From the NCBI GenBank assembly GCA_009827205.1, contig WUAK01000076.1, positions 1-10,714 of the forward strand: DNA of 10,714 nucleotides, in the 5' to 3' direction. The notes under the pieces are model-generated. The model did not search any database. It was not told the origin of the DNA and saw only the letters and a program-made list of their open reading frames with translations. Shown here one piece after another: positions 1-6,826 of the stretch. The stretch comes from Phycisphaeraceae bacterium (GTDB lineage Bacteria; Planctomycetota; Phycisphaerae; Phycisphaerales; UBA1924). Numbering within the stretch: the first letter of the stretch is position 1; each line of letters begins with the position of its first letter. The position numbers and the translations under genes were made by a program.

Positions 1-489
1 TACTTCTTCGGCCGAGTCGAAGCACTGCTCCGTGCGATCCCGGGGTTCAAACAGGTCTACCCGCACGTCAAACAGGTGGTCAACCTGATCATGGGCGACA
101 GCCAGATGGCGTTCCGGCGGGTGGTGCTGGTGCAGTACCCGCGTGAGGGGATCTGGACCGTGGGGCTCGTGACCTCGAGTTCGATGAAGTCGATCGCGGA
201 GCAGGTGCAGGGCGAAGTGCTCTCGGTCTTTATCCCGACGAGCCCGACGCCGTTCACCGGGTTCACGATCAACATGCCGGCGGACGAGTGCGTGGATGTG
301 GACATGACGATCGAACAAGCACTGCGGTTCGTGATCACGGCCGGTGTGCTGGTGCCTGAGGGCCACGAGATGCCCGCGGCGACCGGGGTTCCTCAGATCC
401 ATGTTCCTGAGATTCAGCCAGAAGAGGGCGAGCAGAAGGCCGACTCGGCGCGTCCCAGGGATGAGGAAGAGAAGGCGTCCGAGTCCTAG
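1..489 (+). CDS. DUF502 family membrane protein, 3' part only
   Basis: The reading frame is open from the first base, so the start lies upstream of the window; 162 residues are visible. They match the C-terminal soluble part of DUF502 proteins: a FFGRVEALLRAIPGFKQVYPHVKQV block, here shortened as FFGR...IPGF...VYPHVKQV, then FRRVVLVQYPREGIW, VGLVTSS, VFIPTSPTPFTG and the late VDMTIEQALRFVITAGV. The two N-terminal membrane helices typical of the family would be upstream and cannot be seen. The last 40 or so residues are an acidic, Glu-rich tail (EIQPEEGEQKADSARPRDEEE) with no obvious fold. The biochemical function of DUF502 is not established. The next gene, hpf, begins 45 bases downstream on the same strand, so cotranscription is plausible. 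Confidence 0.85.
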   Translation, partial: YFFGRVEALLRAIPGFKQVYPHVKQVVNLIMGDSQMAFRRVVLVQYPREGIWTVGLVTSSSMKSIAEQVQGEVLSVFIPTSPTPFTGFTINMPADECVDVDMTIEQALRFVITAGVLVPEGHEMPAATGVPQIHVPEIQPEEGEQKADSARPRDEEEKASES

Positions 490-534
490 GCTTTACTGGA
501 CAGGCAGATACACACGCGTGGGGAGGATCCCGGG

Positions 535-852
535 ATGCGAGTAGATGTTGTTGGGCTCAAATTCGACGTCACGGATGCGATCCGGGAGTACGCCGAGACC
601 AAGGCTGACAAGCTCACGAGGTACTTCGACGGAACCCAGCTGATCACCGTTCGGCTCTCAGAGCGGGACAGGCACACGTTTGAGGTGGAGATCGTGGCAG
701 ACGTCGAGAAGCACAACGACTTTGTATCCACCGCATCTGGGGACGATCTGTACCTGACGATCGATTCCGCGGTCCACAAGATGACACGGCAGTTGACCGA
801 CTTCAAAGAGAAGCTCAAGCTGAGCAGTCACCATCCTGACGAGCCACGCTGA
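535..852 (+). CDS. hpf: Ribosome hibernation promoting factor, short form (HPF/RaiA family)
   Basis: The product is 105 residues. It would bind the 30S decoding region and idle ribosomes during slow growth. It has the family's beta-alpha-beta-beta-beta-alpha layout: a first strand MRVDVVGLKFDVT, a helix DAIREYAETKADKLTRYF, strands around LITVRLSERD, TFEVEIVADV and DFVSTASGDDLYLTIDSA, and a final helix VHKMTRQLTDFKEKLK. At this length it lacks the C-terminal dimerisation domain of long HPF, so it should resemble the short HPF/YfiA type. The ATG is well supported by a strong Shine-Dalgarno, GGGGAGGA at 520-527, seven bases upstream. Its partners are the downstream EIIA and HPr genes, an arrangement close to the proteobacterial rpoN-hpf-ptsN cluster. 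Family assignment is firm; the exact subtype (HPF versus YfiA activity) is inference. Confidence 0.92.
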   Translation: MRVDVVGLKFDVTDAIREYAETKADKLTRYFDGTQLITVRLSERDRHTFEVEIVADVEKHNDFVSTASGDDLYLTIDSAVHKMTRQLTDFKEKLKLSSHHPDEPR

Positions 853-869
853 CCCGGAGCGACAGACCG

Positions 870-1346
870 ATGAAGCTGATCGAACTCGTGCCTGAGGGCG
901 CGATCTCAACGACGTTGCAATCGACCCAGCGCGACGATGTGGTTGCGGAGATGGTCGACCTGCTGATCGCCGCCGGGTCGGTGGAGGCGTCGGCTCGCGA
1001 TGATCTGATCACCAAGGTGCTCAGCCGGGAGCAGACCGGGTCGACCGGGTACGGCCGGGGCGTCGCGGTGCCGCACGTCAAGCAGACGGGCGTGAACAAG
1101 ATGTCGGTCGCGATCGGTCTGAGCCAGACCGGTGTGGATTTCAACGCGCTCGATCGTCAGCCGGTGTACTCGGTGTTCCTGCTCTTAAGCCCGATCGATC
1201 GGCCAGAGGAGCACCTCCGCGCGATGGAGGCGATCTTCAAGCAATTGAGCAAGGAGTCGTTCAGGCGCTTCCTGCGGCAGGCGACGACAATCGAGGATGT
1301 GCGAGAACTCCTTGAGAAGGCGGACTCGAAGCAGACGACGGGCTGA
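870..1346 (+). CDS. ptsN: PTS EIIA domain protein, PtsN-like (EIIA-Fru/Ntr family)
   Basis: The product is a 158-residue, single-domain EIIA protein of the fructose/nitrogen type. The hallmark phosphorylation loop TGYGRGVAVPH is present, making His69 the predicted phospho-acceptor. The downstream blocks SVAIGLSQTGVDFNALD, PVYSVFLLLSPI and EEHLRAMEAIFKQL are typical of PTS_EIIA_2. There is no EIIB or EIIC fusion and no transporter nearby, so a regulatory PtsN-like role is more likely than sugar uptake. It starts 17 bases after the hpf stop, with GGAG at 856-859 about ten bases before the ATG. HPr is encoded 24 bases downstream and is the likely phosphate donor, with enzyme I elsewhere in the genome. 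The symbol is by family and context; orthology with proteobacterial ptsN is not proven. Confidence 0.88.
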   Translation: MKLIELVPEGAISTTLQSTQRDDVVAEMVDLLIAAGSVEASARDDLITKVLSREQTGSTGYGRGVAVPHVKQTGVNKMSVAIGLSQTGVDFNALDRQPVYSVFLLLSPIDRPEEHLRAMEAIFKQLSKESFRRFLRQATTIEDVRELLEKADSKQTTG

Positions 1347-1370
1347 GCAGGACGTAGTGGGGGCCAAGGG

Positions 1371-1646
1371 TTGTCCAAGAAGGCGCAATCAACAGTGACG
1401 ATCATCAACAGGCTGGGCCTGCACGCCAGGCCCGCGATGACGTTTGTTGATGCCGCCCAGGCCTTCGGGTGCTCCGTGCGTGTGCAGAAGGGGGACCTCG
1501 ACGTCGACGGCAAGTCCATCATGGAGATGATGATGCTCGCGGCGACCCAGGGCACCGAGCTCGAGATCGTCTGCGAAGGCGACGACGCGGACGACTGCAT
1601 CGGGTCGCTCTCGAAGCTGGTCGCCGAGGGGTTTGGGGAAGACTGA
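1371..1646 (+). CDS. ptsH: Phosphocarrier protein HPr (NPr-like)
   Basis: The product is a 91-residue HPr. The catalytic loop NRLGLHARPA places the EI-phosphorylated histidine at His18, followed by the conserved Arg20. The regulatory-site motif GKSIMEMMML gives Ser49, equivalent to Ser46 of Gram-positive HPr. Either HprK regulation or an ancestral remnant is therefore possible, and no hprK is in the window. The start appears to be TTG at 1371, because no ATG or GTG lies in frame before the first conserved strand. A G-rich stretch (GTGGGGG, 1357-1363) is a plausible ribosome binding site. This is the last gene of the hpf-EIIA-HPr run. Its final codons lie inside a perfect inverted repeat shared with the convergent gene. 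Confidence 0.93.
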   Translation: MSKKAQSTVTIINRLGLHARPAMTFVDAAQAFGCSVRVQKGDLDVDGKSIMEMMMLAATQGTELEIVCEGDDADDCIGSLSKLVAEGFGED

Positions 1647-1658
1647 TTTCAGTCTTCC
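1637..1658. terminator. Perfect inverted repeat spanning two convergent stop codons (possible bidirectional terminator)
   Basis: The arms GAAGACTGA (1638-1646) and TCAGTCTTC (1649-1657) are exact reverse complements separated by TT. The G1637-C1658 pair extends the stem. In RNA this gives a hairpin of about nine pairs with a four-base loop on either strand. It contains the TGA of ptsH (1644-1646) and the TGA of the opposing gene (1649-1651). Neither side has a clear run of T, so a classical intrinsic terminator is not shown. Stabilising mRNA 3' ends or Rho-assisted termination remain possible. Confidence 0.45.
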
Positions 1659-2554
1659 TCTCGCTCGGGTTTAATCAGTTCCCAAGACTGTCGAACTTCG
1701 GTAAAGTCTTGAAACGGCAACAGCGTTGAGCTGTAGAAATACGCCGTTGTAATCAGAGATCTTGATTCGTCGTAGGACCAAGAGTTCCAATACTCGATTT
1801 CAATGCCACTTAGCTTGATATCGTCGCGTTCATATCCGAGTTTCGCAAGCTCGGGGCGCAACGCGCGCATCGCACCGAGTGTGTCGAGGTACTTATTTGT
1901 TCTGTACTCGATGACCTTGGCGGTCTTTGGATCATCGGCGATGAATGTTCGCTCATAACCGGGTAGTGGGGCGCCCCCGAACGGGTTAGGGAATTCAATG
2001 TCTCGATAGGTGATCTCGTCGTTGCTGAGTCTCAAGTCGTAGCCAGCCAGGTAAGGCGAGATCCGGTCAGCGTAATACCGCAGGCACAACTCTTCGGTTT
2101 CGAGCTTCGTGGAAACAGAGTCAATCAGAGGCTGGGCTTCGTTTTGCTGCATTAGACCGTTCTTGACGAGGGCGGCCGTGTATCGCTCGATAATCAGGAT
2201 GGATTCGTCGCGAACTCGCTCCCAGTCCTTTATTTCAGTCAGCTCTAAGTCTTGGCGAGTGAAGATAATGTCAACGCAGAAGTCTTCTCGCGAGAGTTCG
2301 ATCTGGTCGTAGAATTCCTGGTTCGCGGGCAAGCCGATCACGTCGATCGTGGCTTGGAGTATCTCGCCACTCGATGCAGAATCTGTGATTTCAAGAGAGA
2401 CATACCCGCGGGTGTCTTGTTCTATTTTTAAGTTGCGCAGATAGGCCCATCGGCAATCAAACTCGTATTTCACTCCGTGCTCAAGACCCGATTCAAACAA
2501 GAACGACTCGGGCTGAGAGACAGTCAGAGCCGCTGCGAGCAGGAAGCCAAGCAT
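1649..2554 (-). CDS. Hypothetical exported protein, no recognised domain
   Basis: I do not recognise this 301-residue protein. It opens with MLGFLLAAALTVSQ, a short hydrophobic stretch that could be a signal peptide, and the rest is soluble and strongly acidic with many Glu, Asp and Tyr. There are three cysteines (FDCRW, DFCVD, EELCL) and no lipobox. The frame stays open far upstream across murA (to 3307), but that part is a murA shadow, so I chose the first ATG after the murA stop. No good Shine-Dalgarno precedes this ATG. It lies 32 bases downstream of murA on the same strand, so cotranscription or translational coupling is possible. GC content is lower than in its neighbours: three 60-base rows inside it (1741, 2161, 2401) hold 26, 34 and 29 G+C, against 43 in a murA row (2701). 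Recent acquisition is one explanation. Confidence 0.7.
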   Translation of the reverse strand: MLGFLLAAALTVSQPESFLFESGLEHGVKYEFDCRWAYLRNLKIEQDTRGYVSLEITDSASSGEILQATIDVIGLPANQEFYDQIELSREDFCVDIIFTRQDLELTEIKDWERVRDESILIIERYTAALVKNGLMQQNEAQPLIDSVSTKLETEELCLRYYADRISPYLAGYDLRLSNDEITYRDIEFPNPFGGAPLPGYERTFIADDPKTAKVIEYRTNKYLDTLGAMRALRPELAKLGYERDDIKLSGIEIEYWNSWSYDESRSLITTAYFYSSTLLPFQDFTEVRQSWELIKPEREED

Positions 2555-2586
2555 AATGCTCAGTTTACAAGAAGAAGCTTTCCAAG

Positions 2587-3882
2587 CTAGTCCTCGACCG
2601 TCACCCGCTTGATCTGCGCACCAACCGTCGCGAGCCTTTCTTCGAGTTTCTCGTAGCCTCGGTCCAGGTGATACACGCGCAGCACGCGCGTCGTGCCCTC
2701 GGCGGCGAGTCCCGCAAGAACCAGCCCCGCTGAGGCGCGGAGATCCGAAGCCATCACCGGTGCGCCGACGAGTCGGCGGACGCCCGAGACGATCGCGGTC
2801 GGTCCCTGGCGGAAGAGCTGTGCACCCATGCGTGAGAGCTCGGCGACGTGCAGGAACCGTTCTGGGAAGATCTTCTCGGTGATCACGCTCGTGCCGTCGG
2901 CGAGCGTGAGCAGCGCCATGAACTGCGCCTGCAGGTCGGTCGGGAAGCCCGGGTGAGGCTGGGTGGTGATGTCGCAAGGGTTGAACGCGCGCCCGCCCTG
3001 CACGCGCACTCGGGCGCGCATCGAACTCTCGTCGTCGAGCGCGCGGACCTCGACACCGATCTGCTCGAGGCAGTTGGTCGCTGCCATGAGCGCATCGAGC
3101 GGGCAGTTGGTGATCGTGAGGTCGCCCGCGGTGATCGCCGCCGCGACCATGAGTGTGCCGGCCTCGATCCTGTCGGGGATGACGCGGTGATTGGCGCCGC
3201 CCAGTTCCTTGACGCCCTCGACGACGATGCGCGGCGAGCCCGCGCCGGTGATCTTGGCGCCCATCGAGTTCAACAGATTGGCGACATCGACAATCTCGGG
3301 CTCGCACGCGGCGGACTCGATCACGGTCGTGCCCTCAGCGAGCGTCGCCGCGCTCATGACGTTGGCCGTCCCGAGCACGGTTGAGCCGAACGCGCCGCCC
3401 AGGAAGACTCGGGCGCCGCGGAGCCTGCCGCCAGGGACGCGTCCGATGACATCGCCTTCTTGGAGTTCGAAGGTCGCGCCGAGTGCTTCGAGTCCGCGCA
3501 GGTGCAGGTCGATGGGGCGCTGCCCGATGGCGCAACCGCCGGGGAGTGAGACGCGGGCCTTGCCTCGCGCCGCCAGCAGAGGGCCCAGGACGCAGACGCT
3601 GGCGCGCATAGTTTTGACGATGTCGTAGCGTGCGTGGCTCTCGGTCGTGTCGGTGGTGTGGAGGATGCAGCTGTGCTGACCCGTGCGCTCAATGGCGCAG
3701 CCGAGTTCTGTCAGAAGCATCTGCATATTGCGGATGTCAGAGAGATCGGGGACGTCGTCGAAGGTGATGGGTTCGGTGGTGAGCAGAGCCGCTGCCATGA
3801 GCGGGAGGGCGGCATTCTTTGAGCCGTTGACCTCGATCTCGCCAGAGAGTCTCCGGCTTCCTTCGATCTCGAATACGTCCAT
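2587..3882 (-). CDS. murA: UDP-N-acetylglucosamine 1-carboxyvinyltransferase (MurA)
   Basis: MurA catalyses the first committed step of peptidoglycan synthesis in the cytoplasm, transferring enolpyruvate from PEP to UDP-GlcNAc. The 431-residue length is close to the family norm of about 420. Diagnostic motifs are present: GSKNAALP with Lys22; the mobile loop LPGGCAIGQRP with catalytic Cys117 (the fosfomycin target in the Cys form of the enzyme) and Arg122; GFPTDLQAQ with Asp316; and DRGYEKL with Arg408. The ATG at 3882 is set by an excellent Shine-Dalgarno, AAGGAGGG, at 3887-3894 on this strand. The same frame is open upstream to 4278, but that stretch lacks family similarity and runs antisense to the methyltransferase gene. 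The gene is divergent from the methyltransferase and is followed closely by the hypothetical exported protein gene. A complete active site argues for a working peptidoglycan pathway. Confidence 0.96.
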   Translation of the reverse strand: MDVFEIEGSRRLSGEIEVNGSKNAALPLMAAALLTTEPITFDDVPDLSDIRNMQMLLTELGCAIERTGQHSCILHTTDTTESHARYDIVKTMRASVCVLGPLLAARGKARVSLPGGCAIGQRPIDLHLRGLEALGATFELQEGDVIGRVPGGRLRGARVFLGGAFGSTVLGTANVMSAATLAEGTTVIESAACEPEIVDVANLLNSMGAKITGAGSPRIVVEGVKELGGANHRVIPDRIEAGTLMVAAAITAGDLTITNCPLDALMAATNCLEQIGVEVRALDDESSMRARVRVQGGRAFNPCDITTQPHPGFPTDLQAQFMALLTLADGTSVITEKIFPERFLHVAELSRMGAQLFRQGPTAIVSGVRRLVGAPVMASDLRASAGLVLAGLAAEGTTRVLRVYHLDRGYEKLEERLATVGAQIKRVTVED

Positions 3883-3961
3883 CGCGCCCTCCTTGGTGCG
3901 TCGGTCTCGGTTTGCCTTGCAGCCTAAGCTGAGTCCTGGCAAGATCCTAGACCACAGTACC

Positions 3962-3979
3962 CGATTCCCGGGCGAATCG
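3962..3979. promoter_or_regulatory. Dyad CGATTC-N6-GAATCG between divergent genes
   Basis: The 166-base gap between murA (-) and the methyltransferase (+) must hold both promoters. I could not identify convincing -35/-10 pairs in it. The one clear symmetric element is a 6-6-6 dyad, CGATTC (3962-3967), spacer CCGGGC, GAATCG (3974-3979). The shape fits an operator for a dimeric regulator, but a dyad this short can arise by chance in GATC-rich DNA. Confidence 0.2.
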
Positions 3980-4048
3980 AGAGCAGTCTGGGAGCGATGC
4001 TTGTCGTGTCTGGGGTGTGTGCGGCAAGATCGGCGGTGGGGAGCATCG

Positions 4049-4756
4049 ATGTACGACATCATCAGGAAGGCTGAACTGTTCGATTGGTGGGAAGCCGGGC
4101 TGGCGGACAAAAATGCCTGGCATCTCAAGGGCATCCAGGATGCGTGGATCGTCTCTGAACTGCGTGATGCCGAGGGGCTCAGGATTTGTGAGGTCGGCGG
4201 CGGGGACTCGCGAGTGCTTCGGCGTCTTGCGGAAAAGAATACGTGCGTAAACGTCGATCGATTTGAGGGGGCGGGCAACGGGCCTCAGGATGTGCCCGAG
4301 ATTGCCGGGGTAGAGATCGTTCGGTCATTTATGGGTGATTTCGATCCTGCGCTTGCGGATTCGAGCTTCGATGTGCTCTTCTCGATCTCGGTGATTGAGC
4401 ACGTCGCAGACGAAGATGTGCACGTGTGTTTCAAGGACATGGCTCGCCTGCTCAAGCCCGGCGGGCGGATGCTCCATGCTATTGATGTGTATCTGCACGA
4501 TGATTGGTGCGACATGCAGCCCGAGCTTGCGGGCCGGATTGGGCTTTACCACGAAGCTGCGATGCAGGCAGGCATCGGGCTCGAGTGGGTTGAGTTGCCG
4601 GTGGTGGGTCAGGGTGTCAAGTTCCGCAGCGAGTACGCGACGAACTCGGATCAGCAGCTTGCCAACTGGAACAGGGTCGTCCCGCACTTGCGCCACCAGC
4701 GCGCCGTGACACAGAATTGCTCACTCAAGCTCGCGCTCGTCAAAGTAGAGATCTAA
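4049..4756 (+). CDS. Class I SAM-dependent methyltransferase
   Basis: The product is 235 residues with a Methyltransf_11/23-like Rossmann core. Motif I is LRICEVGGGDSRVL (residues 45-57) for SAM binding. The acidic end of strand beta-2 is VNVDRFEG (Asp70). FDVLFSISVIEHVAD (107-121) is the motif IV/post-motif region, and LLKPGGRM (134-141) is the usual loop before beta-5. Motif I reads EVGGGDS, a common relative of the ExGxGxG consensus. The N-terminal lead MYDIIRKAELFDWW and the C-terminal part carry no recognisable substrate domain. The substrate is unknown; small molecules, lipids and sugars are all possible. The frame is open far upstream (from 3683), but that part is antisense to murA. 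The ATG at 4049 has GGTGGGGAG at 4035-4043 before it. Its TAA directly abuts the stop of the opposing lipoprotein gene. Confidence 0.85.
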   Translation: MYDIIRKAELFDWWEAGLADKNAWHLKGIQDAWIVSELRDAEGLRICEVGGGDSRVLRRLAEKNTCVNVDRFEGAGNGPQDVPEIAGVEIVRSFMGDFDPALADSSFDVLFSISVIEHVADEDVHVCFKDMARLLKPGGRMLHAIDVYLHDDWCDMQPELAGRIGLYHEAAMQAGIGLEWVELPVVGQGVKFRSEYATNSDQQLANWNRVVPHLRHQRAVTQNCSLKLALVKVEI

Positions 4757-5221
4757 TCAGCGGCTGTAGTACGTGCCCGAACGGACGTACCCACGACGCT
4801 CGTACGACCGGCTTGAGTTGAAATAGAGGTAGTCCCTCGCCCGTGTTGGCAGGTAGAGCCGGCGGTCGTACCGCAGATCGGGTCGGGCTTGGCTTGGCCA
4901 CTCATCGCTGGCGAGCTTCGCGGTCGGGATCACGAGATTGAGATCATCGTTGCGCCGGCTGGCCTCTGGGCCCGCGGCGAGGGCGATCGCGCCATCAGTC
5001 TGTGCAGGTGGCATCACCAGCGCCCAAGACGATCGCTGGTCAACGAACGCGGGCGGGCGTTCGAGACGCGCCACGCGGGAAGAACAGCCGGTCAAAAGAG
5101 CGATAGCCAGGATTGCGATCCCGGCCTTTCCCACTGAACCGCCAGCGCGCTCCGCACCGGAGCACTCTGGATCGGGCATGACCCCGATCGCTCTCTCTTC
5201 CAAGGCTCGCAGACTTCCCAT
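4757..5221 (-). CDS. Small putative lipoprotein, unknown function
   Basis: The protein has a clear lipoprotein signal: a lysine, the hydrophobic run GIAILAIALL, then the lipobox LTGC followed by SSR. It should therefore be lipidated on that cysteine and anchored in a membrane. The mature part, about 109 residues, is Arg- and Tyr-rich with a C-terminal stretch LYLPTRARDYLYFNSS...; I recognise no domain. The start is uncertain. ATG at 5221 has the best Shine-Dalgarno (GGGGAG, five bases upstream), giving 154 residues, but places the cysteine at 46. ATG at 5179 puts it at 32. GTG at 5134 puts it at 17, the most typical spacing for a lipoprotein. The frame extends to 5299 without a supporting ribosome site. 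It converges with the methyltransferase with no base between the stop codons. Low-complexity, basic composition makes homology searches hard. Confidence 0.65.
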   Translation of the reverse strand: MGSLRALEERAIGVMPDPECSGAERAGGSVGKAGIAILAIALLTGCSSRVARLERPPAFVDQRSSWALVMPPAQTDGAIALAAGPEASRRNDDLNLVIPTAKLASDEWPSQARPDLRYDRRLYLPTRARDYLYFNSSRSYERRGYVRSGTYYSR

Positions 5222-5467
5222 GTCTGCTCCCCATTCAAACGCCGGGCCATGCCGACGCTTGCAGGTTCTGTCGTACACGAAGCGTGTTTCTCGGTCCACG
5301 AGTCCCGAGGTGATGCCCCGGTGCGACTCCCCTGTTGAGGTTAATCATCACAGATCGCGCTATCCGACGCAAGAGAGGAGTCGAAAGAAAGACCGTGTTT
5401 GGCGTCTGATAGGTCTGTATAAGTACTGCTTGGGCCTGGATTTGGACTCAATGAGAGGGGGCTGAAG

Positions 5468-5545
<78 letters not shown>

Positions 5546-5553
5546 ACGGCTCG

Positions 5554-5559
5554 ATTGTA
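5554..5559 (-). promoter_or_regulatory. Possible -10 box of the tRNA-Arg gene
   Basis: On the - strand TACAAT, one mismatch from TATAAT, lies eight bases before the mature 5' end of the tRNA. Transcription would then begin at or just before the tRNA. No good -35 hexamer is visible at 16-18 bases, so this is a weak call based on position and the single hexamer. Confidence 0.3.
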
Positions 5560-5672
5560 GTCTCGACCGAGCTGGTGTTTCGTAAATCGTCGGAACCCGC
5601 CGGTGGCGCGGGCGTCAGAAGCAGAGTCTGTCGAGTCGCCGATTGGCGCCCGCCGCAGCGGGAGAACCGAAG

Positions 5673-6752
5673 ATGCGAAGCCAGAGAGCGTTCACGCTGG
5701 TCGAGTTGTTGTTCGTGATGCTCGTGGTGGGGGCGCTGCTTGCGGTCCAGGCCGTGGCGGTCGCGTCGAGCCGGGACCAGTCTTCGGTGCGATCCGACAT
5801 CGCCGATCTGCGTCTGATCGCGCAGGCGTCGGCCATCTACAGCGATACGTATGACGATCGGCTGTTTACTTTCTCATGGAGACCGGGTGAGGTGCCGGTG
5901 ACGCCCAACAAAGAACTTGCACAGGCTTGCGCAGTGCTCAATCCATCTACGATCAGTAGTGAACTTCGCGCTGCGGTGTATCAACAGCTTGATCTTGTCA
6001 CACGTAACTCAGAGTTTGAGCAGCTTGATCCCGTCCTAGCGAATACGCCCAGCGGTCACACGCCCTATGTGCTTTATAACCATCTTGTATTGGCACACTT
6101 AATGGGGGAATCCGTGCCGAGCGATGCGTTTGTGTCGAAGGGTGATCGTGCGAGGAGCGGCTGGCTGAACGATCCGGATGCGTATCTGGATGATCCGAGA
6201 AGCGGTGAGTATTTACCGCCCACAACGGCCACGAATTTCAACCAGTTGTGGCGCTGGCTGTTCAGTTCATCGTACATGACCGGGCCCTCGCACTACTCGA
6301 ACGATGTGGGTTCGCTTTCAGGGACTCCGCCTCGCACCGTGCAGCGCGCTTCAACCAATCGGATCTGGACCATGCCGACATCGATTGGTGTACTTGGCAA
6401 CCGGCTTGCAAGTGAGGTTGCCCACCCGGCGCAGAAGGTGCTGATGTTTGATGAGTACGACCGGTATGCCGGGAGCTTCGGTCAGTACTTCGGATTCGAT
6501 GATTCGCGCTCGATCATGGTGTTCTACGACGGCAGCGCGGGTCGGTTTGCAACCGCGAAGTCAGATATCGGTTTCTCGCCCAATAACCCTGATTTCCCGA
6601 CCCCTTCGTACCGCTACACCCCCGTTGCAGGCTGGGATCCACCCGGTGCTGGAGAGGCGATCGTGCCGATTCTCTACGACCAGACCCGCGACGGTCTGCA
6701 GGGGATCGACTACCAGCGGGGCAGCGTGCGGAGGCCGATCCGCTCGCGGTGA
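5673..6752 (+). CDS. Type IV/type II pseudopilin-like protein with prepilin N-terminal methylation motif
   Basis: The product is 359 residues. The N-terminus MRSQRAFTLVELLFVMLVVGALLA is a class III prepilin signal: a short basic leader, then FTLVELL with the conserved Glu at position 5 of the mature chain. Cleavage would fall after Ala6, where Gly is more usual. The hydrophobic helix runs to about residue 30. The large extracytoplasmic body resembles planctomycete H-x-DG/DUF1559-type pseudopilins, including AHPAQKVLMFDEYDR and the late motif MVFYDGSAGRFATAKSD. Such proteins would be processed by a prepilin peptidase and used in a type II secretion or pilus-like assembly; no other such gene is nearby. 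The ATG at 5673 is preceded by GGGAGAA (5660-5666); an in-frame upstream TTG has no merit. The middle of the gene is AT-richer (29 G+C in the 60 bases at 6061) than its neighbours, suggesting a fast-evolving body. Confidence 0.85.
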   Translation: MRSQRAFTLVELLFVMLVVGALLAVQAVAVASSRDQSSVRSDIADLRLIAQASAIYSDTYDDRLFTFSWRPGEVPVTPNKELAQACAVLNPSTISSELRAAVYQQLDLVTRNSEFEQLDPVLANTPSGHTPYVLYNHLVLAHLMGESVPSDAFVSKGDRARSGWLNDPDAYLDDPRSGEYLPPTTATNFNQLWRWLFSSSYMTGPSHYSNDVGSLSGTPPRTVQRASTNRIWTMPTSIGVLGNRLASEVAHPAQKVLMFDEYDRYAGSFGQYFGFDDSRSIMVFYDGSAGRFATAKSDIGFSPNNPDFPTPSYRYTPVAGWDPPGAGEAIVPILYDQTRDGLQGIDYQRGSVRRPIRSR

Positions 6753-6763
6753 GGTGGCCCGGA

Positions 6764-6826
6764 GAGTCGATCGGGGCCTACCGACTCCATACCCTCCAAT
6801 CCGCCCGCGCCGGGCGGGACTGGAGT
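6764..6826 (+). promoter_or_regulatory. Competing hairpins in the ychF leader that can cover its ribosome binding site
   Basis: The 81-base gap before ychF can form several stems. One is GAGTCG (6764-6769) with CGACTC (6782-6787). A second is CCGCCCG (6801-6807) with CGGGCGG (6811-6817) around loop CGC, extended below by CTCCA (6794-6798) with TGGAG (6821-6825). A third, ACTCCA (6784-6789) with TGGAGT (6821-6826), excludes the first stem. In both the second and third, the GGAG ribosome binding site of ychF (6822-6825) is paired. No T-run follows, so a simple terminator for the upstream gene is less likely. Function is inferred from pairing alone. Confidence 0.4.

Noticed and set aside
2555..3307. 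Upstream extension of the orphan protein to 552 residues
   Set aside because: The added part is Arg-rich out-of-frame murA sequence and lacks any start signal.
2848..3384. A + strand 178-residue open frame inside murA
   Set aside because: It is an antisense shadow with biased Arg/Asp/Ala/Gly composition and no supporting motif.
2587..4278. A longer, 563-residue version of MurA
   Set aside because: Family similarity begins exactly at the ATG at 3882, which has a near-perfect ribosome binding site. The extension runs antisense to the methyltransferase gene.
5344..5372. Possible promoter (TTGCGT, 17 bases, GATGAT) for the lipoprotein gene on the - strand
   Set aside because: Only three of six and four of six consensus bases match, and it lies more than 100 bases from the preferred start. 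Too weak to list.
5399..5423. TATAAG at 5418-5423 with TTGGCG upstream, on the + strand
   Set aside because: The spacer is only 13 bases, and the transcript would run antisense through the tRNA gene with no gene directly downstream.
4938..5465. A + strand 175-residue open frame over the lipoprotein gene and its upstream gap
   Set aside because: It is Arg/Ser-rich, has no ribosome site or domain, and is antisense to a frame with a clear lipobox.
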